From an uncultured Clostridia bacterium (GTDB taxonomy: Bacteria; Bacillota; Clostridia; Saccharofermentanales; Fastidiosipilaceae), in the NCBI GenBank assembly GCA_947253135.1, contig CAMXYS010000115.1, positions 1-5,042 of the forward strand: a stretch of DNA of 5,042 nt. Direction: 5' to 3'. The notes under the pieces are model-generated. The model had not been told where the DNA came from. It saw nothing but the letters and a program-made list of their open reading frames with translations, and did not search any database. Both the position numbers and the translations under genes were made by a program. Each line of letters starts with the position of its first letter. The first letter of the stretch is position 1. Below are positions 1-5,042 of the stretch, one piece after another.

Positions 1-392
1 TTTTCCAGGAGAGCTATGTCAACTTAACCGATCCCTTGGCCTTGAAGAGCTACAGTGAGGAAATGATCAGCGACGATGAAGTCAAAGTGGTGGCCACCCT
101 GAAAAAAGACGGCCGAGAAATAACCGATTTGGCGACCGGTAACGGCTTAGTTGCAGCCTTTTGTAAGCTGCTTGAAAGAGAAGCCGACAGCAACTTCCAG
201 ATTGTGTCCTACCACCAGCACGCCCTGACAACAGGTAGAGAATCGAAGGCGATCTCCTATATAATGATAAAAGATGACAAGGGCCAAGAATATATTGGGG
301 CGGGTATCTCCGGCTCAATCAGTAAGGCCTCCCTGCGGGCCGTTGTCAGTGCGGTCAATAACCGCATCCGCTCGGCCAATTTAAATAAATGA
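1..392 (+). CDS. leuA: 2-isopropylmalate synthase, C-terminal fragment (5' end outside the window)
   Basis: The reading frame is open from base 3 to the TGA at 390-392 (129 codons), so the gene enters from the left and only its C-terminus is seen. 2-Isopropylmalate synthase condenses acetyl-CoA with 2-oxoisovalerate in the first committed step of leucine synthesis, in the cytoplasm. The fragment matches the LeuA allosteric dimerisation domain. It has a linker of the Y-x5-PL-x-L type (fragment residues 5-14), a GNG motif (residues 46-48) where the family usually has GNGP, a YHQHAL motif (residues 70-75), and a GAGISGSISKASLRAVVSAVN stretch near the end. The Y...PL.L linker and the form of the YHxHAL segment suggest the longer type 2 LeuA. 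In the family this domain binds leucine for feedback inhibition. The TTG at 36 is not the true start, because the frame continues upstream without a stop. The catalytic TIM barrel is not visible, so a related acyl-transferase such as citramalate or homocitrate synthase cannot be fully excluded. Confidence 0.85.
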   Translation, partial: FQESYVNLTDPLALKSYSEEMISDDEVKVVATLKKDGREITDLATGNGLVAAFCKLLEREADSNFQIVSYHQHALTTGRESKAISYIMIKDDKGQEYIGAGISGSISKASLRAVVSAVNNRIRSANLNK

Positions 393-440
393 CGGTGAGG
401 CGGTTTAATGGGGCGGGGAGAGAAGAGAAAGGACCTTTAG

Positions 441-1550
441 ATGAAGCGTTTTAAAGCCCGATTTGATGTGACCACCGTACCGACTCTGACCGCCTATTTT
501 GAAGCATTTCCGCCGGCGGACGGCGACTTTATCCTGACCAATGAATTTTTGTTTGAAGCCTATATCAAGCCTTTAAACTTACCGGTTGGCAGTCTCTTTA
601 TCGAACAATTCGGCCGGGGAGAGCCAACTGATGAGATGGTCGACCGGATTCGCCAGAATTTGCCCGCCGGTGTCCGCCATATGATCGCAGTCGGTGGCGG
701 GAGCGTTATGGATATTGCCAAAATGTTATCGGTTAAAGCCGGTGACTCCACCCGTGACTTTTTTGACGGGGTAGCGCCGCTTCGCCAATTCACAGTCACA
801 GCCATACCGACAACGGCCGGCACGGGCTCAGAGGTGACCAATGCCGTATCCTGCTATTTGACCCATCTCAAAACCAAACGGGGCATCAACCACGATTTAC
901 TCTATCCGGAACAGTCTGTTTTAATTCCGGAATTGATGAGCGGCCTGCCTTACCGTTTTTTCATCACGGCAGCAGTGGACGCCTTAGTCCATGCGATGGA
1001 ATCTTATCTGTCGCCACAAGCCTCTGCCCACAGCATGCTGTTCTCACAGGAAGCGATCAGGCTTTTGTTGCGAGGCTTTGTCAAGATGGAAGAGAAGGGG
1101 CTGGAAGCCAGAAGCCAAGACTATGGTGATTATCTTCTGGCCTCCAATTATGCCGGTCTGGCCTTCTGCAGTGCCGGCTGTGCAGCTGTTCATGCTCTCA
1201 GTTACCCCTTGGGCGGAAATTACCATATTCCGCACGGTGAGGCCAATCAATTGGTTTTTGCCGCAACCTTTAAGCTTTATCTGGAAAAAAAGCCGCAAGG
1301 TCGAATTAGTCAGTTAAAGACACTTGTGGCTGAATATCTTAACACCACAGCAGACCAAGCTTTTGAGCGACTCTTCGGGCTACTAAATCAACTTGGCACT
1401 ATTAAACCCTTGCGAGAATATGGTGTCGAAGCAGCTGTACTGCCTGAGATGGCGGCTAATGTCTATCAAAACCAGACTCGCCTTTTGGCTAATAATTATG
1501 TGCCCATCAGCGAGGCGGAAATGTTAGCGATTTATCAATCGATCTATTAA
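441..1550 (+). CDS. 4hbD: 4-hydroxybutyrate dehydrogenase (iron-type alcohol dehydrogenase family)
   Basis: This is a complete 369-residue protein, against about 371 for the Clostridium kluyveri enzyme, which it resembles along its whole length (for example the N-terminal GDFILTNEFL and the KPLREYG segment near residue 325). The family interconverts succinate semialdehyde and 4-hydroxybutyrate with NAD(P)H in the cytoplasm, a step in fermenting succinate to crotonyl-CoA and butyrate. The N-terminal half carries the nucleotide-binding GGGSVMD (residues 85-91) and TTAGTGSE (124-131). The C-terminal helical half carries the expected metal ligands Asp180, His184, His251 and His265, the last in PHGEAN. 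Tyr255 sits where FucO-type enzymes have a second histidine (His267); as I recall it, the C. kluyveri enzyme also has Tyr there, so this is not damage. The ATG at 441 follows AAAGGA at 428-433, 7 bases upstream, which decides the start. The gene lies 48 bases after leuA and ends before a terminator. None of the usual partners (sucD, cat1, abfD) is in the window, so the exact substrate is inferred from similarity alone. Confidence 0.88.
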   Translation: MKRFKARFDVTTVPTLTAYFEAFPPADGDFILTNEFLFEAYIKPLNLPVGSLFIEQFGRGEPTDEMVDRIRQNLPAGVRHMIAVGGGSVMDIAKMLSVKAGDSTRDFFDGVAPLRQFTVTAIPTTAGTGSEVTNAVSCYLTHLKTKRGINHDLLYPEQSVLIPELMSGLPYRFFITAAVDALVHAMESYLSPQASAHSMLFSQEAIRLLLRGFVKMEEKGLEARSQDYGDYLLASNYAGLAFCSAGCAAVHALSYPLGGNYHIPHGEANQLVFAATFKLYLEKKPQGRISQLKTLVAEYLNTTADQAFERLFGLLNQLGTIKPLREYGVEAAVLPEMAANVYQNQTRLLANNYVPISEAEMLAIYQSIY

Positions 1551-1601
1551 TTAAAAATTCCAAAAAACTTAGAGGCCTGATATCGCTTCTCTAAAACAGA
1601 T

Positions 1602-1636
1602 AAAACCCGGCCGCTGTCTAGCGACCGGGTTTTGCT
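1602..1636 (+). terminator. Rho-independent terminator after the 4-hydroxybutyrate dehydrogenase gene
   Basis: The arms 1602-1614 (AAAACCCGGCCGC) and 1621-1633 (GCGACCGGGTTTT) pair at 12 of 13 positions around a 6-base loop (TGTCTA). The run of four T closes the stem and a short T-rich stretch follows. It lies 52 bases after the dehydrogenase stop codon and would end the leuA-4hbD transcript. The A-run on the left arm means it may also work weakly on the other strand. Confidence 0.85.
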
Positions 1637-2050
1637 TTGCCGGTGATTGCCTTAGCCGTTAAGCTGTTTTTTTATTGGGGTCTCATTCTTTTTAAGTATT
1701 TTATCCCCAGGACAAGAGACTGCTCCGGTGGGCGAATCAGAGTTAATTTTAATGTCGGTCAGGAGCGAGTCGGCCAAACTCAAAAAAAGCTTAAAAGGCT
1801 GCCCCCAAATTGCCTTTTTTCAGTGCAAGTGACCAATACCGGCGACAGCATACCGCCAGCTGCCCGTGAACATATTTTTGAACTGTTTTACAGGGTGGAT
1901 GAATCCCGTTCCAGTGAATCAGACGGGCGAGGGGTGGGACTAGCTTTAACCGCTGAAATCCTGGCCAGACATCATGCCCAAATCCAACTGCTTCCCCCAG
2001 ATTCAACCGGTGAAAATATCTTTGAAATTTTATTTTACGAGGAAGCGTAA
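1637..2050 (+). pseudogene. Sensor histidine kinase relic (C-terminal half of the ATP-binding domain only)
   Basis: The frame is open from just after a TAG at 1619-1621 to a TAA at 2048-2050. Counting from the TTG at 1637, residues 30-137 match the end of a two-component histidine kinase. They show GGRIRV (31-36), a VTNTGDSIP segment in the place of the G1 box (65-73), an F-box IFELFYRVDESRSS (80-93), and a G2 box GRGVGLAL (97-104) followed by the usual C-terminal strand. The sensor, membrane segments, phosphoacceptor His domain and a clear N-box are absent. Residues 16-24 (LILFKYFIP) may be a decayed N-box of the NAxKYxP type with its asparagine lost. No ribosome binding site precedes the TTG at 1637 or the GTG at 1643, and the frame begins inside the preceding terminator. 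It cannot bind ATP or phosphorylate as it stands. I read it as a 5'-truncated gene remnant that is recent enough to have kept an open frame. A functional short ATPase-domain protein is possible but unlikely. The fragment identity is firm; the pseudogene status is inferred. Confidence 0.75.
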
Positions 2051-2226
2051 AAGTAGCGACTGGTAAAACAAACTGAAATAAAAAGCGGTCCAGTCATCCT
2101 GTACAAGGTATATAGCAAATCCACAAAGAGAACATCTGTGAGCCAAGTACAGATCGTCCGGAAGCCTGTCATTGGGAAAGAGATTAACTTGCAATTCCCC
2201 CAATTCTCAAAAATTTAAAACTAGGC
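2051..2226. other. Intergenic stretch with no recognisable gene
   Basis: About 175 bases separate the histidine kinase relic from the rplS promoter. Short open frames exist on both strands (+ strand about 2057-2217; - strand about 2203-2030), but none has a ribosome binding site or similarity I recognise. There is a loose inverted repeat of CTGTAC (2099-2104) with GTACAG (2148-2153). No terminator is obvious after the relic. It may be further decayed sequence from the same lost operon. Confidence 0.5.
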
Positions 2227-2256
2227 TTGCTATAAACTCCTAGTACATGATATAAT
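2227..2256 (+). promoter_or_regulatory. Sigma-A-type promoter of rplS with extended -10
   Basis: The -35 box is TTGCTA (2227-2232), the spacer is 18 bases, and the -10 box is a consensus TATAAT (2251-2256). It is preceded by TG at 2248-2249, giving an extended -10 (TGATATAAT). Transcription should start near 2263, leaving a leader of about 100 nt before the rplS start codon. The strength of the -10 fits a ribosomal protein gene. Confidence 0.82.
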
Positions 2257-2262
2257 CTTCCT

Positions 2263-2361
2263 GTTTTTGATTAGGGGTGGTCCTCTGCCGGTTGACTGAA
2301 ATTCTTGAGAAGTCGAATGATCCGCGCAAGAACGTCCTGCCACGAGAGGAGGAGCGAATAA
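2263..2361 (+). promoter_or_regulatory. rplS 5' leader, candidate L19 autoregulatory leader
   Basis: This is an untranslated stretch of about 100 nt between the predicted start of transcription and the ATG of rplS. Visible pairings are a 6-bp stem with one G-U pair (2292-2297 with 2311-2316, 13-nt loop), a GTGGT/GCCAC stem (2277-2281 with 2339-2343), and a perfect 6-bp pairing of TCCTCT (2281-2286) with AGAGGA (2345-2350). The last pairing covers part of the Shine-Dalgarno AGGAGG (2347-2352). The second and third cross and share a base, so they would exclude each other. Firmicutes are known to carry L19 leader RNAs in front of rplS that respond to L19. I cannot confirm a match to that family's consensus by eye, so position and pairing are the only support. 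Confidence 0.45.
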
Positions 2362-2712
2362 ATGAATTTAATTAAAGCTGTTGAGCAAGCACAATTGCGT
2401 GACAATACGGCCGTTGATGTCGGCGATTACGTCCGTGCCCACTGGTTGATTAAGGAAGGTAACCGCGAGAGAATCCAGGTTTTTGAAGGTACGGTTATTG
2501 CCCGCAAAGGGGAAGGTTTAAGCGAGACTGTGACTGTTCGTAGAATTTCCTACGGTGTCGGTGTCGAGCGTGTGTTGCCTTTGCACTCGCCTAAGTTAGA
2601 CCGGATGGAAGTGGTCCGCAAGGGTAAGATCAGGAGAGCTAAACTCTACTATCTCCGTGACCGGATTGGCAAAGCTGCCCGGGTTCGGGAAAAACTGGTC
2701 AATAAAGGTTAA
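2362..2712 (+). CDS. rplS: 50S ribosomal protein L19 (bL19)
   Basis: This 116-residue protein has the normal length for bL19, which sits at the 30S-50S interface of the ribosome. The whole chain follows the family pattern: DVGDYVRAHWLIKEGNRERIQVFEG (residues 19-43), the VRRISYGVGVERVLPLHSP core (59-77), and the L19 signature VVRKGKIRRAKLYYLRDR (84-101) followed by GKAAR (103-107). The ATG at 2362 follows AGGAGG at 2347-2352 with a 9-base gap, which fixes the start. The gene stands alone between its own promoter and terminator. In many bacteria rplS follows rpsP, rimM and trmD, but none of these is seen here upstream, so it is expressed as a separate unit. Control is probably growth-rate linked through the strong promoter and the leader. 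Confidence 0.98.
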   Translation: MNLIKAVEQAQLRDNTAVDVGDYVRAHWLIKEGNRERIQVFEGTVIARKGEGLSETVTVRRISYGVGVERVLPLHSPKLDRMEVVRKGKIRRAKLYYLRDRIGKAARVREKLVNKG

Positions 2713-2734
2713 TTTATCCAAACATTTTGTCAGC

Positions 2735-2770
2735 AAAACTGCGATCGGAAGTATTTCGGTCGCAGTTTTT
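2735..2770 (+). terminator. Rho-independent terminator of rplS
   Basis: The arms 2735-2747 (AAAACTGCGATCG) and 2757-2769 (CGGTCGCAGTTTT) form a 13-bp stem with one G-U pair around a 9-base loop. Five T (2766-2770) and ATTT follow. It begins 22 bases after the rplS stop. The one imperfect pair is G-U on the + strand but A-C on the - strand, so it is built to stop rplS transcription rather than tkt. Confidence 0.9.
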
Positions 2771-2786
2771 ATTTGCATTTATTATG

Positions 2787-2802
2787 TAGCAGTGGACTGC
2801 TA
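2787..2802. repeat. Short palindrome TAGCAGT-gg-ACTGCTA, copy 1
   Basis: This is a perfect 7-bp inverted repeat with a 2-base spacer, lying between the rplS and tkt terminators, 113-128 bases beyond the tkt stop codon. The same arms occur upstream of tkt at 4942-4961 with a 4-base spacer. No T-run follows on either strand, so it is not a terminator. Its role is unknown: it could be an operator, an RNA hairpin or chance. Confidence 0.6.
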
Positions 2803-2814
2803 TAAAAGTCATAG

Positions 2815-2881
2815 AAAAAGCCTACAAAGGCTGCAGTTGCCCTCTAAAAGTAAGAGGAGCAGCAGCTCTTTTTGCAGGCTT
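2815..2881 (-). terminator. Branched Rho-independent terminator of tkt
   Basis: Read on the - strand, AAGCCTGCAAA (2881 to 2871) pairs with TTTGTAGGCTT (2828 to 2818) as an 11-bp stem with one G-U pair, and is followed by a T-run (the five A at 2815-2819 on the + strand). Inside the stem lie further pairings, GCAGC (2859-2863) with GCTGC (2830-2834) and AGAGG (2853-2857) with CCTCT (2841-2845) around a 7-base loop, giving a long tiered hairpin. The imperfect pair is G-U only on the - strand and the T-run is only on that side, so it serves tkt, about 35 bases after its stop codon. Confidence 0.8.
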
Positions 2882-2914
2882 AATCTAACCTAATACGTCT
2901 GTACTTATATTTTA

Positions 2915-4912
2915 TTAAAGTTCAGCGATTAGCTTTTGGATATGGTCAACTGTGAAACCATAGCGTTCCAAAATTTCGTCACCGGGGGCACTCAAAGCAT
3001 AATCTTCAACGCCTAAAACTGTCCCGGTGCAACCGACAAATTGATACCAGTCAGTCGGTAAACCGGCTTCGAGTGCCAACCGTTTTTCAACTTGTGGCGG
3101 CAAGATGCTGTTGCGGTAGGCTTGATCTTGTTTTTTGAAGAGCTCCATCGAGGGCATAGAAATAACTCTGACACCAATACCTGCGGCTGCCAGGTTTTGG
3201 GCAGCTGCCAGAGCCAAGTGCAGTTCTGATCCGGTGGCAATCACCAGTCGGTCAAATTTTCCGTCGGCCGGTTCGTAGGCCACATAGGCACCCTTTAAAG
3301 CTTTTTTACCATCGCCCGTTGCTTTGAGACAAGGCAGAGCCTGGCGACTCAAAATTAAGGCGACCGGCTCCTTGGCCTGGTTGAGATAAGCATAGGCCGC
3401 AGCTGTCTCGTGGATATCGGCAGGGCGCCACAACGTCAAGCGGGGAATTGCCCGCAACATGGCCACTTGTTCAATGGGCTGGTGGGTCGGACCGTCTTCA
3501 CCGAAGGCAATGCTGTCGTGGGTAAAGATATAAAAGACAGGTAGGCCCATCAAAGCAGCCATACGGATGGCATTCTTCATATAGTCTGCAAACATGAGGA
3601 AGGTCGCACCATAGGGCTTTAAACCGTGCAAGGCCAGTCCGTTACAGATAGCTGCCATGGCAAATTCGCGGATACCGAAGTGGATATTTGTACCGGCCGG
3701 GTTAGCCACACTGTAAAAACCATCTTGCTCACGGGTGCTGTTGTTAGATCCTGCCAAGTCGGCGCTGCCACCGATCAAGGCTTGATTAAATTCAGCCAGG
3801 CGATTTAAGCAGAGGCCTGAGGCTGCCCTGGTGGCCAAAGCTTGATCTTCGAACTGCCAAAATGATTCCTCTACAGTGAGGTCGACCGGTTGGCCTGACA
3901 TTATTTTTTTATAGTCGGCGGCCAGGTCCGGATAAGCTTGTTGCCAAGCCTTATATTGTTTTTCCCAAGCAACTTGAGCAGCTTTAAAGCTCTCTGTTTT
4001 TTCATTTAAATAAGCGGCTAAATCTGCCGGAACAGCAAACATCTCCGTCTCTGTCCAGCCCAATTTTTCTTTGGTTAAGCGCACATTTTCTTCGCCTAAG
4101 GGCGCACCGTGCGAGGAAGAATCGTCGGCCTTGGGTGAGCCGTAACCGATCACTGTATCCACCATAATTAAACTCGGTTTCTGACTTTCAGCTTTGGCTT
4201 CTGTCAGAGCCTCAGAGATGGCGGTGAGGTCATTGCCGTCCTTGACGTGCAGAACCTGCCAGCCCTGAGCCGTAAAACGGGCGGCGACATCTTCGGTAAA
4301 GGCTATATCAGTGCGTCCATCAATGGTTATTTCATTGTTGTCATATAAAACAATTAATTTCCCTAAACCCCAAGTTCCGGCAAGAGAAGCAGCCTCCGAA
4401 GAAATGCCTTCCATCATGCAGCCGTCACCGGCTAAGGCATAGGTGTAGTGGTCAACGATGTCATAACCGTCTCGGTTGTAGCGGGCAGCCAAATTCTTTT
4501 CGGCCAAGGCCAGGCCTACCGCTAAGGCAATACCCTGACCAAGCGGACCGGTCGTAGCTTCTACACCTGGTGTATGTCCGTATTCAGGGTGCCCGGGTGT
4601 GCGGCTGCCCCAACGGCGAAAATTACTTAAGTCATCAGCCGTCAAACCATAATTGAAAAGGTAGAGCAAGCTATAGAGAAGCATGGAGCCGTGTCCCGCA
4701 CTAAGAATAAAGCGGTCGCGGTTGGCCCAATCAGGGTCTGCCGGATTATGCTTCAAGTGTTTTGAAAAGAGGGTGTAACCCATTGGAGCGGCGCCCAAAG
4801 GCATACCGGGATGACCGGAAGCGGCTTTCTGAACGGCATCAATGGAAAATACCCGAACCGCTTTGACAGCCAGTTCATCCATTTTTTGCTGCTGTGACAG
4901 TTGATCTGACAT
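2915..4912 (-). CDS. tkt: Transketolase
   Basis: This is a complete 665-residue transketolase (E. coli TktA has 663). It moves two-carbon units from ketose to aldose phosphates in the non-oxidative pentose phosphate pathway, using thiamine diphosphate (ThDP) and a divalent metal, in the cytoplasm as a homodimer. The PP domain covers about residues 1-330 and holds the N-terminal signature with SGHPGMPLG (32-40), His34, His74 in AGHGS, the ThDP motif GDG (162-164) through NN (192-193), and His268 in SSSHGAPLG. The Pyr domain, about 355-525, holds GGSADLAGSN (381-390), the catalytic glutamate Glu416 in GIREFAM, and the second signature GEDGPTHQPIEQ (471-482) with His477. The C-terminal domain covers about 545-660. 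All key residues are present, so it should be active. The start at 4912 is set by AAGGAG (- strand, 4924-4919), 6 bases upstream; the in-frame Met11 has no such site. The gene is convergent with rplS, and no other pentose phosphate gene is in the window. Confidence 0.98.
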   Translation of the reverse strand: MSDQLSQQQKMDELAVKAVRVFSIDAVQKAASGHPGMPLGAAPMGYTLFSKHLKHNPADPDWANRDRFILSAGHGSMLLYSLLYLFNYGLTADDLSNFRRWGSRTPGHPEYGHTPGVEATTGPLGQGIALAVGLALAEKNLAARYNRDGYDIVDHYTYALAGDGCMMEGISSEAASLAGTWGLGKLIVLYDNNEITIDGRTDIAFTEDVAARFTAQGWQVLHVKDGNDLTAISEALTEAKAESQKPSLIMVDTVIGYGSPKADDSSSHGAPLGEENVRLTKEKLGWTETEMFAVPADLAAYLNEKTESFKAAQVAWEKQYKAWQQAYPDLAADYKKIMSGQPVDLTVEESFWQFEDQALATRAASGLCLNRLAEFNQALIGGSADLAGSNNSTREQDGFYSVANPAGTNIHFGIREFAMAAICNGLALHGLKPYGATFLMFADYMKNAIRMAALMGLPVFYIFTHDSIAFGEDGPTHQPIEQVAMLRAIPRLTLWRPADIHETAAAYAYLNQAKEPVALILSRQALPCLKATGDGKKALKGAYVAYEPADGKFDRLVIATGSELHLALAAAQNLAAAGIGVRVISMPSMELFKKQDQAYRNSILPPQVEKRLALEAGLPTDWYQFVGCTGTVLGVEDYALSAPGDEILERYGFTVDHIQKLIAEL

Positions 4913-4941
4913 ATATTTCTCCTTGTTAAGATCAGCGAAGA

Positions 4942-4961
4942 TTAGCAGTCAAGACTGCTAA
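4942..4961. repeat. Palindrome TTAGCAGTC-aa-GACTGCTAA upstream of tkt, copy 2
   Basis: This is a perfect 9-bp inverted repeat with a 2-base centre, 30-49 bases before the tkt start codon. Seven bases of each arm (TAGCAGT/ACTGCTA) equal the palindrome at 2787-2802. On the tkt transcript it could fold as an 8-bp stem capped by CUUG, a stable tetraloop type, or it could be a repressor site in the DNA. It lacks a T-run, so it is not a simple terminator. Confidence 0.65.
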
Positions 4962-4981
4962 CGCAATAAAAGATTTCGCTT

Positions 4982-4987
4982 TTTATA
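4982..4987 (-). promoter_or_regulatory. Possible -10 box of tkt
   Basis: Read on the - strand this is TATAAA, about 70 bases before the tkt start codon. No convincing -35 hexamer lies 16-18 bases further upstream (the place reads AAAGCA), so this is a weak call. If right, the transcript would start near 4975 and the palindrome at 4942-4961 would be in the 5' untranslated region. Confidence 0.3.
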
Positions 4988-4990
4988 CTT

Positions 4991-5005
4991 GCATAATGAT
5001 TATGT
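4991..5005. promoter_or_regulatory. Fur/PerR-like operator candidate upstream of tkt
   Basis: CATAAT-G-ATTATG (4992-5004) is a perfect 6-1-6 palindrome whose core ATAATGATTAT matches the inner part of Bacillus-type Fur (TGATAATnATTATCA) and PerR (TTATAATnATTATAA) boxes. The outer two bases on each side do not match. It lies just upstream of a TATAAA that could serve as the tkt -10, a position suited to repression. AT-rich 11-mers of this kind can arise by chance. Confidence 0.3.
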
Positions 5006-5042
5006 GCTTTTTTGCCGTTTTACCAGTTTCGCAAACGTCCTA

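Noticed and set aside
408..440. ATG at 408 as a small gene between leuA and 4hbD
   Set aside because: It reaches a TAG after ten codons, just before the dehydrogenase start, and has no matching Shine-Dalgarno.
991..1317. 108-residue open frame inside the dehydrogenase gene
   Set aside because: It is an out-of-frame shadow of a well-matched gene, rich in Trp, Cys and Arg, with no homology or start signal.
2030..2203. Minus-strand open frame of about 57 codons with a CSLC cysteine pair, opposite the gap before rplS
   Set aside because: It has only a TTG start, no ribosome binding site, overlaps the kinase relic and resembles nothing I recognise. An open frame of this length is expected by chance.
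2657..2893. Open frame overlapping the end of rplS and the two terminators
   Set aside because: It reads through the rplS terminator hairpin and most of the tkt terminator, and has a low-complexity Lys/Ser tail. No ribosome binding site is seen.
4942..4961. CIRCE (HrcA operator)
   Set aside because: The arms resemble TTAGCACTC/GAGTGCTAA, but each differs at one base and the spacer is 2 bases, not 9. The neighbouring gene is not a chaperone.

Overview
The window looks like ordinary chromosome from a low-to-moderate GC Firmicute, most likely of the class Clostridia. The grounds are strong AGGAGG-type ribosome binding sites, sigma-A-type promoter hexamers, a 4-hydroxybutyrate dehydrogenase very close to the Clostridium kluyveri type, and a Gram-positive style gene for ribosomal protein L19. 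No IS element, phage gene, CRISPR array, tRNA or rRNA is visible.

Layout from left to right. (1) Positions 1-392, + strand: the 3' end of a gene entering from the left edge, the C-terminal LeuA dimerisation (leucine-sensing) domain of a 2-isopropylmalate synthase. (2) Positions 441-1550, + strand: an iron-type alcohol dehydrogenase of the 4-hydroxybutyrate dehydrogenase family, closed by a good intrinsic terminator at 1602-1636. (3) Positions 1637-2050: a 5'-truncated histidine kinase relic that keeps only the second half of the ATP-binding domain, followed by about 175 bases with no recognisable gene. (4) Positions 2227-2770, + strand: a self-contained rplS unit with a strong extended -10 promoter, a ~100-nt leader that can pair with its own Shine-Dalgarno, the L19 gene and a terminator. 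(5) Positions 4912 down to 2915, - strand: a complete transketolase convergent with rplS, with its own branched terminator (2815-2881) and an upstream region that holds two palindromes.

The genes do not form one pathway. leuA and the dehydrogenase are co-directional, 48 bases apart with no visible terminator between them, so they may be co-transcribed. rplS and tkt are independent single-gene units. I see no undescribed multi-gene system here. The points most worth a second look are small: a shared TAGCAGT/ACTGCTA inverted repeat on both sides of tkt, a Fur/PerR-like palindrome upstream of tkt, a possible SD-sequestering switch in the rplS leader, the histidine kinase relic, and the leuA-4hbD pairing.
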